From contig JAWKRP010000024.1 in NCBI GenBank assembly GCA_041389565.1, positions 1 through 64,000 of the forward strand: DNA of 64,000 nt, written 5' to 3'. The notes under the pieces were generated by a model. The model was given only the letters and a program-made list of their open reading frames with translations, ran no database searches and was not told where the DNA came from. Below, piece after piece: positions 18,872 to 28,598 of this stretch; position 1 is the stretch's first letter; each line of letters opens with the position of its first letter. Both the position numbers and the translations under genes were made by a program. The DNA comes from JACKEQ01 sp041389565 (GTDB taxonomy: Bacteria > Myxococcota_A > UBA796 > GCA-2862545).

Positions 18872-20296
18872 ATGCTCCGTACGCCCCTTCTCGTCTGCTC
18901 GCTGCTCCTCGTCGGCTGCCTGAAGCCCCGCGACGACCTGCCCGTCGAGGCCGACACCGACACCGACACGGACGCGGACACCGACGCCGACACGGATGCG
19001 GACACCGACAGCGACGCGGACTCCGACAGCGACGCGGACTCCGACAGTGACGCGGACTCCGACAGCGACGCGGACGCCGACAGCGACGCGGACGCCGACA
19101 GCGACGCGGACGCCGACAGCGACGCGGACGCCGACAGTGACGCGGACGCCGACAGCGACGCCGACGCGGACACGGACGCGGACACCGACGCCGATGTGGG
19201 GCTCTGCGATCCCGGCGCCACCGACCTCGGGTCTGCGCTCGGCACCGTGGCCACGGGCGACACCTGCAGCGAGACCGACGATCACGACCAGCTGTGCGGC
19301 CTGGGCTCCGGAACGCACCTCGGAGACGCGCGCTTCACGTGGTCGGCGCCTGCGGCCGGCACGTACACGTTCAGCACCGACCCCTCGCTGTACGACACCG
19401 TGCTGTCGGCCGAGGTCTGTGGAGTGTCGGCCGAGGTGTGCGACGACGACTCCGGCGTCTCCACACGGAGCCTGCTGACCCTCGACCTGCTCGCGGGCGA
19501 CGAGGTCGGGCTGGCCGTCGAGGGGTACTCCGGCAACTGCGGCACGTACGAGCTCGTCGTGTTCGACGCCGGCGCCTGCCCCGACGACCCCTGGGAGCCC
19601 AGCTCGAGCGCCAGCCCCGCCGTGCTCCCGGGCTCGCCCTTCGACCTCGTGCTCGCGCCGTTCGACGAAGACCACTGGCTCGTCTCGGTGCCCCCCGGGA
19701 ACGACCTCCTGCTCGAGCTGTTGTTCGACGACTCCCTCGGCACGCTCTACTACTCGCTGTTCGACGACGTCGAAGGCCGGTACGTCACCTGGCGTTCGTC
19801 CGATGACTTCGGCGTGCAGGCCATCGAGTACGCGAACACGTCGGGCGCCACGCGCACCCTCGAGCTGTCGATCGAGGAGATCGCGGGCACGGGCGCCTGC
19901 ATCCTGTACGACATCGATGCCGTGTTCTCCGCGAGCGGCGTGTGCACGAACGATGCGTCCGAGCCGAACGACCTGTTCTCGCAGGCCCAGCCGTGGCCGG
20001 GAACGGCCCTCGACCTCGTGCTCGCGCCCAACGACGTCGACCACTTCAGCGTCCAGGTGCCGGCGGGCTCCACGGTGAGCGCGGTGGCCACGCACACCGA
20101 CGTCACCGACGTGGAGCTCGAGCTGCTCGACGGCTCCCTCACGCGGCTCGACCTCTCGAACGAGTCGGTGTCGCCGGCCACTGCCGCATGGACCAACACG
20201 ACCGGCTCGGCCACCACGGTGCTCGTGCGCGTCGACGCGTGGAAGTCCAGCATCGACTGCGCCGACTACACCCTCGAGGTCACGACCACCCCGTAG
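18872..20296 (+). CDS. Surface lipoprotein with Asp-rich repeat linker and PPC-like domains
   Basis: A 474-residue lipoprotein. Signal peptide MLRTPLLVCSLLLVGC with lipobox LVGC fixes the start at 18872. Residues 27-108 are a low-complexity linker of D-S/T-D-A/S units. The remainder holds beta-sandwich modules resembling bacterial pre-peptidase C-terminal domains: WSAPAAGTYTFST, DLVLAPFDEDHWLVSVPPG, SEPNDLFSQAQ, DVDHFSVQVPAGS. Acidic linkers of this kind are common in myxobacterial surface proteins and may bind calcium or act as a spacer through the cell surface layer. No enzymatic domain is seen. Its function is unknown. Confidence 0.75.
   Translation: MLRTPLLVCSLLLVGCLKPRDDLPVEADTDTDTDADTDADTDADTDSDADSDSDADSDSDADSDSDADADSDADADSDADADSDADADSDADADSDADADTDADTDADVGLCDPGATDLGSALGTVATGDTCSETDDHDQLCGLGSGTHLGDARFTWSAPAAGTYTFSTDPSLYDTVLSAEVCGVSAEVCDDDSGVSTRSLLTLDLLAGDEVGLAVEGYSGNCGTYELVVFDAGACPDDPWEPSSSASPAVLPGSPFDLVLAPFDEDHWLVSVPPGNDLLLELLFDDSLGTLYYSLFDDVEGRYVTWRSSDDFGVQAIEYANTSGATRTLELSIEEIAGTGACILYDIDAVFSASGVCTNDASEPNDLFSQAQPWPGTALDLVLAPNDVDHFSVQVPAGSTVSAVATHTDVTDVELELLDGSLTRLDLSNESVSPATAAWTNTTGSATTVLVRVDAWKSSIDCADYTLEVTTTP
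18950..19196 (+). repeat. Coding tandem repeat, 18-bp units (Asp-rich linker)
   Basis: About 247 bases of imperfect tandem repeat inside the lipoprotein gene. The main unit is 18 bp, GACAGCGACGCGGACGCC, encoding DSDADA, with DSDADS and DTDADT variants at the ends. The unit is a multiple of three, so gain or loss of copies keeps the frame. Long repeats like this can misassemble, so the copy number is uncertain. Confidence 0.9.
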
Positions 20297-20303
20297 CGGG
20301 CGC

Positions 20304-21704
20304 TCATCCCCGTCGGCGCACCACCAGCCCGTGCTTGCGGATCAGCCGCGCGAGCACGTGGCGGCTCGCGAGGCCCAGCGCACGCCAGGTCTGTTCCTGG
20401 TTCCCGTTGTGCTCGTCGAGACAGGCCTGGACGACCTCGGGCGAGATCTCGCCCGGATCGGCCTCCTCGGCGGGCTCCGCGGCCCGGACTCCCGGACCCT
20501 GGAGCATCGCGGGCATGGCGAGCGTGTTGCCGGAGCTCTCCACCACGCTCGCCCACAGCGCGGTGCGCAGGCCGCGGACGTTCTCGGGGTGGTCGTGCTG
20601 CACGAGCCGTCGCAGGAAGGCCGGTGCGATGCGCGGGCGGTCGCCGTCGAAGAAGCGCTCGCGGAGCTCGGGCGACTCGGCCGCGATGCCGCGCAGCACG
20701 TGCTGGACGAGCAGCGGCACGTCGGACCGGCGCTCCCGGAGTGGCGGCAGCTCGAGACGGAACGGGAACCGGGCCAGCACGTCGTGCTTGAGGGACGCCT
20801 CGTCGCGGTTCGTGGCGACCACCACGCGGAGGTTCGCGCGGCGCATGCGGGACTCCCCGAGACGCTGGTACTCCCCCGAGTCGAGCACGCGCAGCAGGTG
20901 GGCCTGGAGCGACTCCGGGAGCTCGGCGATCTCGTCGAGGAACAGCACGCCCCCCGACGCTGCGCCGATCAACCCCTCGCGCTCGCGCATCTGGGGGTTC
21001 GGATAGCCGGCCACGTTCCCGAACAGCTCCGCATCCACGAGCCCTTCGGGCAGCGTGGCCGCATTACGCGCGACCCATGGGCCGCTTCCGCGCAGGGCAG
21101 CCGCGACGATCTCCTTGCCCGTGCCGGTCTCGCCGCGCACCAGCACGTGCTGCGCATGGGGCCGGAGCAGGCGGATCTGCCGGCGCAGCTCCCACACCGC
21201 CGGGCTCTCGCCCACGATGCCGAAGGAATCGGGCTCGCCGAATCGGTGGAGGGGCGAAGACCCCGGGATCGCGTGCGGGAACGGTGTGCAGAGGAGCATG
21301 ATCGCGCTGCCCACCTCCACGACGGATCCGGCCTCGACGAAGGTGCGCTCGACCTCCCGGCCGTCGACCCTCAGCGGCGCGCGGCCCAGGCTGGACACCT
21401 CGATCGACCCCGCGTGCACCTCGATCCGCAGCTGACGTCGCGACAGCGCGGGGCTCGTGAGGGGCGCCGAAGGGACCGTGGTCCCGGGCCGGACGCGCAC
21501 GAGACCGACACGCGGATCCCCATCGTCGGGACGGGGCCCACCGCGCCCGAACACGCAGGGGCCGCGCTGTACGGGGAACAGCACCTCGCCGACGCGGTGG
21601 GGCTCGTCGCACCAGGCCACCACGAACGCGAGCTGGCTGCGGACCCCGCGCTGCGCACCTTCGTCGAGGGACTCGCTGGTGAGTGTCGCGCTGTCGTCGT
21701 CCAT
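20304..21704 (-). CDS. FHA-AAA+ regulator lacking the GAFTGA loop
   Basis: A 466-residue regulator. Residues 30-150 form an FHA-like phosphothreonine-binding domain (PALSRRQLRIEVHAGSIEV, SLGRAPLRVDGREV). The AAA+ core follows with Walker A GETGTGKE, Walker B GGVLFLDEIAELP and a conserved ATNRDE sensor. Where a true sigma-54 activator has GAFTGA, this protein reads ELFGNVAGYPNPQMRER, so it probably cannot contact sigma-54. The C-terminus has a Fis-like helix-turn-helix (QEQTWRALGLASRHVLARLIRKHG). ATG 21704. Its start is 31 bases from the divergent Ser/Thr kinase gene, suggesting that kinase phosphorylates it or its partner. Confidence 0.85.
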   Translation of the reverse strand: MDDDSATLTSESLDEGAQRGVRSQLAFVVAWCDEPHRVGEVLFPVQRGPCVFGRGGPRPDDGDPRVGLVRVRPGTTVPSAPLTSPALSRRQLRIEVHAGSIEVSSLGRAPLRVDGREVERTFVEAGSVVEVGSAIMLLCTPFPHAIPGSSPLHRFGEPDSFGIVGESPAVWELRRQIRLLRPHAQHVLVRGETGTGKEIVAAALRGSGPWVARNAATLPEGLVDAELFGNVAGYPNPQMREREGLIGAASGGVLFLDEIAELPESLQAHLLRVLDSGEYQRLGESRMRRANLRVVVATNRDEASLKHDVLARFPFRLELPPLRERRSDVPLLVQHVLRGIAAESPELRERFFDGDRPRIAPAFLRRLVQHDHPENVRGLRTALWASVVESSGNTLAMPAMLQGPGVRAAEPAEEADPGEISPEVVQACLDEHNGNQEQTWRALGLASRHVLARLIRKHGLVVRRRG

Positions 21705-21735
21705 CGCGCCGCAGTATACCGACGCGGGAGGGTGC

Positions 21736-24700
21736 GTGGAGCGAATCGGAGTCGGCCCGTTCGAGGTCTTCGGGCTCGCGGGCCGCGGAGGGATGGGCAG
21801 CGTGTGGCGGGCCCACCACGGTCCGAGCTCCACGCAGGTGGCGGTGAAGACGGTCCGGCCGGGACGGGAGGGTCGGGACGGGCGCTTCCAGAGCGAGATC
21901 CGCTCGATGGCCCGGCTGCGGCACCCCCACATCGCGCGCATCCTGGACTACGGAGAGCTCGACGCGGCCGCGTCGCAGTCGCTCGAGGCCCCCGACGGCG
22001 CGCCCTGGCTGGCGATGGAGTGGCTGGAGTCCCCGCTCGACGGGCTGCCTCCCGCACGCGTGCTGCGGTGCCTGCTCCAGGCGCTGGCCCACGCGCACGC
22101 CCACGGAATCGTGCACCGCGACATCAAGCCGTCGAACGTCCGCGTGTCGGCAGACGGGCGGCCGTGCCTCGTGGACTTCGGGCTCGCGAGCACCCGGGAC
22201 GACGGGCCCGACGTGGCCGGCACGCTGTCGTACATGGCGCCCGAGCAGCTGTCCGGAGGGGTCGCCGGGCCATCCGCCGACCTGTACTCCGTGGGCTGCG
22301 TCGCCTGGAAGCTGCTCACGGGGGAGCCGCCGATCCGCCTGGTCGACCGCGCGCAGGCCACGTGGGCGCACGCGAGCTGGTCGATGCCCGCCGACCTCCC
22401 GTGGTCGGGCCCGCTCCGCGACTGGCTCGCCGGACTGCTCCAGCGCGCGCCCGGCGACCGGTTCCGCAGCGCCGCCGAAGCGCTCGCGGCCCTCGACCCG
22501 ATCCCGGACTCCGACTTCGTGCCGGCCATACCGAGCCTGCCAGACGACCCGTCGACGTTCCTCGGCACCAAGGGCCCGCTCCCAGCCCCCTCCGCGCCCA
22601 CCCCCCTCGCGCCGGCGCGCCGGGTGCGACTCCCGCTCGGTCCGGTGCCGCGAGCGCGCCTCGGGCTCGGGTCCGGCACGGGTCCGGGCCTGTTCGGGCT
22701 GCGCGAGCCCGAGCCCGTGGGACGTGAAGCGCTGATCGAGGCCCTGTGGCGGGACGCCGCGCGCGCAGAGCCGCCCGACGGGCCCGTCGTCAGTGCGCTG
22801 ATCGGGGGTCCCGGGGTCGGGAAGACCCTGCTGGCGCGGTGGATCGGGCGCCAGCTGGCGGAGCGCGGCGCGCTCGTGATCGAGCTGCGTCACCAGCAGG
22901 GGGAGCCCGCGCTCCACGCGCTCCGCCGGGCGCTCACGGAGGGCGCGTACGACCGGTCGCCGCTCGTGCTCCCCCCCGTGCTCGCAGGCTTGGTGGAGGG
23001 CGAGCCCTCGAACGAGCACGAGACCTGGGGGGCGTTCGCGGCCCTCCTCGCTCGCCACGCCACCGACCGCCGCGTGGCCCTGCTGGTCGACGAGCCCGAG
23101 TGGGGCGAGCCCTCGCTGGCCCGGCGGCTGCACGGGCCGGTGTGGATGGCCTGCGCGACGACCGACCCCGCATGGACCCCGGCGGACGCGCACCGGTACG
23201 AGGTCGGGCCGCTCGCGCCGGACGCCCATCGGGCCCTGGTGACGGAGCTGCTCGACCTCGAGCCCACCCTCGCGGAACGCGTGGCGGAGCGGTGCGAGGG
23301 GCACCCCCTGTACGCGGTCCACCTGCTGGCCGACTGGGTGCGGTCGGGCGAGCTCGCGCGATCGGAGCGGGGCCTGGCCGGGGACGGGCTTGCAGAGCGG
23401 TCCCTGCCGGACGGGCTCGCGGCCCTGCTCCGGCGTCGGTTCGAGCACCTGCCGGGCCCGACCCGCAGGCCGCAGCGCTCGGCCGGCACGTGGACGGGGC
23501 GGAGTGGCGCGCAGCGTGCGAGCTCGGCGGCGGCGCGCTGGGTCCCGCCGCGCTGGACGGGCTCGCCCGCGATGGCCTGCTCGCGGGCACCAGCGAGGGC
23601 TGGTCGTTCCAGCACGGGCTGCTCCGGGAGGCCGTGCTGGAGGGCGTGAGCGACCCCCCGTCCGTGTACGGCCCGTGTGCGCAGGCGCTGGCCACGCTCG
23701 GCACGCCGTACGCCCTCGAGCGCGCGGGCAGCCTGTGGCACTCCGCGGGAGACGACGCGAGCGCCGGCGCCTGCCTGGTGCGCGCGACCGAGGGCTACTT
23801 CGCGCAGGACCCGCACGGCGTGCCGGTGGCGCGTGCGGCCCGCAAGGCGCTCGAGCGGGTCGGCGACGACCTCGGGCTCCGGCTGCGCGCGCTGACGCCA
23901 CAGGTGCTCCAGGACCGCGACCCGACGGGCCTCGACGCCCTCGAGCGGGATGCACGCGCGGCGGGCGCGCTGGAGGTGGAGCTGCGCTGCGTGCTGATGC
24001 GGGTGTGGCTGGACACCTGGCGAGGCGCATACGCCGAGGGGCTGGCGCTCGCGACGGAGCTGGAGGAGCGCGCGGCGGGCGCGGGTATGTGGGAGCTCAG
24101 CGCGGTCGCGCTGTCCCGACGGGCCGGGCTGCTCGAGCACACAGGCGACGCCACGGGCTGCCACGCGGCGCTCCAGGACGCACTCGACCACGCGACCCGG
24201 AGCGGCGACGCGCGCACGCGCGCGCAGGTGCTCTCGCGGCTCGGAGAGCACCTGATGGCGCGCGGCGCGTTCGAGCAGGCCGAGCCCCTCGTGCTCGAAG
24301 CCGAAGCGCTGTACGGCGCCACGTCGCGCACGAGCACGAGCCGCCGCACGCACCGCCTGCTGCTCGCGGAGCTGCACCGGAAGCGCGGACGACTCGAGGA
24401 GGCGCGGCGGATCGTGGCGGGCGTGCGGGCGGAGCTGGCCGAGGTCGGGCAGGACCGCGGGCTGTTCGCGAAGCTCGCGACCCTCGCAGAAGCCCTGTGC
24501 GCGATGGGTGCCGGCGAGCACGACGCCGCTCGCGCCCTCCTGGTGGGCCTCCACGACACCTGGGCGCGCGACCGGCACCCGTATGTGGGCGTCGCGCGCA
24601 TCCACCTCGCGCACCTCGACGCCCTCGACGGCGCCTGGGAGCGCGCGCGCGGGCTGGTGAGCGACGCGCCCGCCTTCGTGCCGGATCCCGACCTGGTGGA

Positions 24701-24806
24701 CGCCTTCGAAGAGCTGGTGACGTGCGCGGCCCCGGTCGACCCCGGACTGAGCGCGGCGCTCGCGGAGGTCGCGGCACCCTGGCGGTCCTGGGCAGCACGG
24801 GGCTGA
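21736..24806 (+). pseudogene. Ser/Thr kinase - ATPase - TPR regulator, broken by one frameshift
   Basis: A kinase domain (residues 1-255: GRGGMGSVWRA, VAVKTV, HRDIKPSNV, DFGLA, MAPEQL) is followed by an AAA/STAND ATPase with Walker A GGPGVGKTLL near residue 357, and then a TPR-like helical region (LERDARAAGALEVELRC, GRLEEARRIVAG). The frame changes at about 23455-23465. Up to RRFEHLPGP it runs in one frame, and DPQAAALGRHVDGAEW onward continues in the next. The whole span is one base short of 1024 codons, so a single-base loss explains it. GTG 21736 follows a GGGAGG ribosome site. Whether the frameshift is real or a sequencing error cannot be told. Divergent from the FHA regulator. Confidence 0.8.
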
Positions 24807-24884
24807 GCGCGCGCAGCCGCGCAGGCTCACCGCGCATTCGCGCGGGCCCCCACGGGCGAAGCGTCGAAATCCCCGCAGGGCGCG

Positions 24885-24900
24885 TGGCATGTCGGTTGCT
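24885..24900 (+). promoter_or_regulatory. Sigma-54 (-24/-12) promoter of the five-gene enzyme cluster
   Basis: TGGCATGTCGGTTGCT matches the sigma-54 consensus TGGCACRNNNNTTGCW with one mismatch and the correct ten bases between GG and GC. The predicted start of transcription, about 12 bases after the GC, leaves a leader of roughly 15 bases before the ATG at 24926. It is the only good promoter I see in the 119-base gap. Confidence 0.65.
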
Positions 24901-24925
24901 TCGGTACGGGGCGACCGGAGCGCCC

Positions 24926-26572
24926 ATGTCCCCCACCCTCGCTGCCCAGCTCGCACACACCCTCGCCGATCGGGGCTGCCGCGCCGCGTTCGGCGTCACG
25001 GGTGCCGCCATCGGGCGCTTCTCCCGCGCGCTCGCCGATGCGGGCATCCGCGTCGTCCACCCGCGCCACGAGGGCGGAGCGGCGTTCATGGCCACCGAGC
25101 ACGCACTCGCCAGCGGCACGCCCACCGTGGTGTTCACCACCTCGGGTCCGGGGTTCTCGAACGCGATCACCGGCCTCGTGGCCGCCGCCTGGGAAGGCGC
25201 GCACGTGGTGGCGGTGGTCGGGGGCACCCCGCCCGCGAACGCCCACCGGTTCCCGTTCCAGGCCACCGGGCGCGACCAGCTCGACCTGACCGCGTGGGTC
25301 CCCCGCGACGTCCCCTTCCAGGTCCACGAGGTCGTCGGGGCCGAGTCGCTCGACGCGCTCGGCACCGCTCTCGACGGGCGGCTGGCCCACGCCGGTGGCT
25401 CGCTCACGGTGGTCCTGCTGCCGAGCGACGCCCAGGCCACGCCGTGCCTGCAGCGCCCCCCGGCGGCGCCCGCACCCACCCCCGGTCCCCGGCGTGAGGA
25501 CGTGGACGCGCTGGTGGAAGCGCTCCAGGGCCGCCGCGTGCTGCTGTGGGTGGGCCACGGTGCCCGACACGCGGCGTCCACCGTGCGCACGGCCCTCGAG
25601 GTGCTCGGTGCCGTGGTGGTGCTCACGCCCCGCGCCAAGGGCGTGGTCCCCGAGAGCGACCCGCGCTGCCTCGGCGTGCTGGGGCTCGGCGGCGCCCGCG
25701 GGGTCGCGGAGCGCGTGCAGCACGCCGCCCCCGACGTGGCGCTCGTGCTCGGCGCCCGGTTCAGCGAGTTCACCAGCTGGTGGGACGCGCGCCTCGTGCC
25801 GCCCGAGGGCTTCGTGGTGGTGGGGCTCCAGGAGGTCGGTGCGGCCTACCGGGACGCACCGGTCCGGTCGTTCGAAGCCGATCCCGCGGCCCTGCTCCGC
25901 GCGGCCCTCCCCCGTCTCGGCAGTACCCCGTTCCCTCCGCAGCCGGAGCTCGCTCCGGAAGCGCTGGAGTCGCGCTGGCCCGACCTCGTGCACCCGGGCG
26001 CCCTGATGGCGGTGGTGCAGGAGCGGATCGTGGCGCGGGATCTCCCCGTGATCTCCGAGGCCGGCAACGCGTTCGCATGGGCGACCCGCGTGCTGCGGTT
26101 CGACGCTCCCCGGTACCGCGTCAGCCCCGACTTCGGCGCGATGGGACAGGCCTCGGCGGGCGTCGTGGGGCTCGCGCTCGGCACGAACGGGCCGGCGGTC
26201 GCCCTCGTCGGCGACGGCGCGATGCTGATGAACACCGAGATCTCCACCGCGGTCGCGACCGGTGCCCGGGCCATCTGGGTCGTGCTGAACGACGCGGCCT
26301 ACGGGATGATCGCCCACGGGATGCACGCGATCGGGCTCGAGCCCGTGGAGACCGACATCCCGCCCGTCGACTTCGTGACCTTCGCGCGCGCCCAGGGCGC
26401 CGACGGAGCCCGGGCCCACGACGCAGAGTCGCTGCGGCTCGCGCTCGACGCGGCCCTCGCAGCCGACGGACCGTTCGTGGTCGACGTCGCGGTCGATCCA
26501 GCCGTGCCACCCCCCTTCGGAGCGCGGAACGACGCGCTCCTCGAGCCCCAGGAGACAGAATGGCGAGGATAG
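24926..26572 (+). CDS. Thiamine diphosphate-dependent enzyme (acetolactate synthase-like)
   Basis: A 548-residue enzyme with the three-domain layout of the acetolactate synthase/decarboxylase family. The Pyr domain has the activating glutamate E49 in PRHEGGAAF and the FTTSGPGFSNAITG motif. A central domain follows (WVGHGARHAASTVRTAL). The PP domain carries the ThDP/Mg motif GDGAMLMN at residues 429-436. It should make a hydroxyethyl- or acyl-ThDP carbanion from a 2-oxo acid and either release an aldehyde or add it to an acceptor. ATG 24926, behind a sigma-54 promoter. Overlaps the next gene by 13 bases. In the cluster it could supply a C2 unit or an acyloin for the KAS III product. The substrate is not predictable. 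Confidence 0.88.
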   Translation: MSPTLAAQLAHTLADRGCRAAFGVTGAAIGRFSRALADAGIRVVHPRHEGGAAFMATEHALASGTPTVVFTTSGPGFSNAITGLVAAAWEGAHVVAVVGGTPPANAHRFPFQATGRDQLDLTAWVPRDVPFQVHEVVGAESLDALGTALDGRLAHAGGSLTVVLLPSDAQATPCLQRPPAAPAPTPGPRREDVDALVEALQGRRVLLWVGHGARHAASTVRTALEVLGAVVVLTPRAKGVVPESDPRCLGVLGLGGARGVAERVQHAAPDVALVLGARFSEFTSWWDARLVPPEGFVVVGLQEVGAAYRDAPVRSFEADPAALLRAALPRLGSTPFPPQPELAPEALESRWPDLVHPGALMAVVQERIVARDLPVISEAGNAFAWATRVLRFDAPRYRVSPDFGAMGQASAGVVGLALGTNGPAVALVGDGAMLMNTEISTAVATGARAIWVVLNDAAYGMIAHGMHAIGLEPVETDIPPVDFVTFARAQGADGARAHDAESLRLALDAALAADGPFVVDVAVDPAVPPPFGARNDALLEPQETEWRG

Positions 26573-27612
26573 CGGGCCTGCGCGCCCTCTCCGTGCACTT
26601 CCCCGAGGAGGTGCGCACGAACGACTGGTGGCGCGTCCACCACCCCGAGCTCGTGGCCGATGCCGAGCGCCGCACGCTCGCGAAGGTGTTCAGCCAGCAG
26701 GGCGAGCCCACGACGATCTTCGATCGCGCGATGCGCCCGTACGAGAGCGACCCGTTCCGCGGGGCGGTCGAGCGTCGGGTGGCGGGCGACACCGGCAGCA
26801 TCGACCTGGAGATCGAGGCGGCCCGAAAGGCCCTCGTCGCCGCCGACCTGGAGCCCGGAGACGTGGATCTGCTCATCTCCACGGGCTTCCCGCGCGAGCA
26901 GCTCGTGATCGGGAACGCGGTGGACGTGGCCGCCGGGCTCCGTCTGCGCGGCGCGGCCTGGAACCTCGAGAGCGCCTGCGGAGGGCCGCTGAACGCGCTG
27001 ATCACGGCTGCCGCGCTCGTGGACGCCGGTCAGTACCGGCGTGTGCTCGTGTCGGTGTCGTGCACCTACCTGCACTCCGCGCGCGCGAACGACTCGCTGT
27101 CGTGGTTCATGGGCGACGGCGCGGGGGCGTTCGTGGTCGCGGAGGGCGGGGCGCGCCTGCTCGGTGGGTTCGCGCGCCACACTGCCGAGACGCGGGGCAC
27201 CTGGTTCCACGACATCGACGAGGACGGGCTCCGGATGCGCGCGAGCCCGAAGACCGGCCCGGTGATGCGGGCCACCGCCGAGCCGCAGCTCCGGAGCTGT
27301 ACGGCTGGCGCCCTGGAGGCCGCGGGGCTCACGCTGTCGGACATCGACTTCTTCGTGTTCCACACGCCGACGGCCTGGTTCGCGGACTTCGCGGCGGAGG
27401 CCCTCGGCATCCCGCGCGACCGCACGGTCAGCACGTACGAGCGCTATGCGAACGTAGGGCCGGCGCTCACGCCCACGAACCTGTTCGAAGCCGCCAGTAC
27501 GGGACGGATCGCGCCCGGCGACCGCGTGCTCGTTTTCGGGCCGGGAAGCGCGTCGAGCTCGGCCGCGGTGGTGCTGGAGTGGGCGGACGTCGGGCTGTCG
27601 GAGGCCCCGTGA
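26560..27612 (+). CDS. 3-oxoacyl-ACP synthase III-like (KAS III) condensing enzyme
   Basis: A 350-residue thiolase-fold protein of the FabH family. The catalytic triad is C140 (ESACGGPLNAL), H268 (FFVFHTPTAW) and N298 (YANVGPALTP), with the same His-Asn spacing as E. coli FabH. The sequence around Cys and His differs from housekeeping FabH (ACGG for ACSG, FHTPT for PHQAN), which points to a specialised enzyme for secondary metabolism. It may join an acyl-CoA or an unusual acyl donor to malonyl-ACP or another acceptor. A CAGGAGA ribosome site precedes the ATG at 26560. Its stop overlaps the GTG of the aminotransferase (GTGA). Confidence 0.88.
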   Translation: MARIAGLRALSVHFPEEVRTNDWWRVHHPELVADAERRTLAKVFSQQGEPTTIFDRAMRPYESDPFRGAVERRVAGDTGSIDLEIEAARKALVAADLEPGDVDLLISTGFPREQLVIGNAVDVAAGLRLRGAAWNLESACGGPLNALITAAALVDAGQYRRVLVSVSCTYLHSARANDSLSWFMGDGAGAFVVAEGGARLLGGFARHTAETRGTWFHDIDEDGLRMRASPKTGPVMRATAEPQLRSCTAGALEAAGLTLSDIDFFVFHTPTAWFADFAAEALGIPRDRTVSTYERYANVGPALTPTNLFEAASTGRIAPGDRVLVFGPGSASSSAAVVLEWADVGLSEAP

Positions 27613-28598
27613 TCCGCCTGCACGCGAACGAGAACCCGTGGGGACCGTCGCCTTCGGTGGCCGCGGGGCTCGTGCGCGCGTCGACCTCCGAGTACCCCGA
27701 TGCAGGCGGGCTCGAAGGGGCCCTGGCGGACACGCTGGGCATCCCGAGCGACCGCATCGTGCTGGGGAACGGCTCCACGGAGCTCATCGGGCTGCTGATC
27801 CAGACGCTGTGCGCGCCCCACCAGGCCGTCGCGACCTGCGAAGCGGGCTTCGTGGCCTATCGCCAGCTCGCCCGCGCAGCGGGACGGCGCCTGCAGCTGT
27901 CGCGCCCCCGGCCGGGTGGGGGCACGGACCTGGATGCGCTCGCGGACGTGGTGGACGCCACGACGGCCCTCGTGTTCGTCGCGAACCCCGACAACCCGTC
28001 CGGCACCCTGTGCAGCGCTGCGGCCCTGGACCGCTTCCTGGCGGCCCTCCCGAGCCCCGGCCCCCTCGTGGTGCTCGACGAGGCGTACCGGGAGTACGTG
28101 CACCACGCGGACTACCCCACCCCGACGCGCTACCTCGGCGATCCGCGCGTGGTCGTGCTGCGCACCTTCTCCAAGGCCCACGGGCTCGCGGGGCTGCGGT
28201 GCGGGTACCTCGCGGCGTCCCCCACGGTGGCCGCACGCGTCCAGGCCGTCGGTGGGCCGTACCGCGTGGGGTGTCCGACCCGAGCCGCTGCGCTCGCAGC
28301 CCTCGCCGACCGGGAGCACGTGCAGCAGGTGGTCTCGCGCACGACCACCGAGCGCGAGCGCCTCCACCGCGCGCTCACCGGGCTCGGCCTCCGCGTGGTG
28401 GACAGCCACGCGAGCTTCCTGATGGTCCACCTCGGCCTCCCCGCCGAGCCGGTGGCCCACCGCCTCGCCGAGAGCGGGGTCTTCGTGCGGGCCCTCGGCC
28501 CGTACGGCTGGCACGACGCCCTGCGCCTCACCGTGGGGCGCCCGACCGACAACGACCGCGCGCTGCGCGCCTTCGAGCCACTCCTGGAGCCGACATGA
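27609..28598 (+). CDS. PLP-dependent aminotransferase, HisC-like (fold type I)
   Basis: A 329-residue class I/II aminotransferase, shorter than HisC (about 350) but with all the core elements. They are the N-terminal LHANENPWGPSP, GNGSTELIG, the PNNP-like NPDNPSG, the LDEAYREY Asp-Tyr pair, and the Schiff-base lysine K189 in TFSKAHGLAGLRCGY. Relatives include histidinol-phosphate aminotransferases and threonine-phosphate decarboxylases, so either amino transfer or decarboxylation is possible. Genome context argues against histidine biosynthesis. GTG at 27609 overlaps the KAS III stop, and ATGA joins it to the methyltransferase. It could aminate the ketone made by the ThDP and KAS III steps. 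Confidence 0.87.
   Translation: MIRLHANENPWGPSPSVAAGLVRASTSEYPDAGGLEGALADTLGIPSDRIVLGNGSTELIGLLIQTLCAPHQAVATCEAGFVAYRQLARAAGRRLQLSRPRPGGGTDLDALADVVDATTALVFVANPDNPSGTLCSAAALDRFLAALPSPGPLVVLDEAYREYVHHADYPTPTRYLGDPRVVVLRTFSKAHGLAGLRCGYLAASPTVAARVQAVGGPYRVGCPTRAAALAALADREHVQQVVSRTTTERERLHRALTGLGLRVVDSHASFLMVHLGLPAEPVAHRLAESGVFVRALGPYGWHDALRLTVGRPTDNDRALRAFEPLLEPT

Noticed and set aside
18830..20095. Minus-strand frame with repeated VGVRVAVGVRV peptides
   Set aside because: It is the antisense of the Asp-rich repeat of the lipoprotein gene.
27609..28598. Histidine biosynthesis (hisC)
   Set aside because: No other his gene is nearby, and the gene is coupled to KAS III, methyltransferase and P450 genes.
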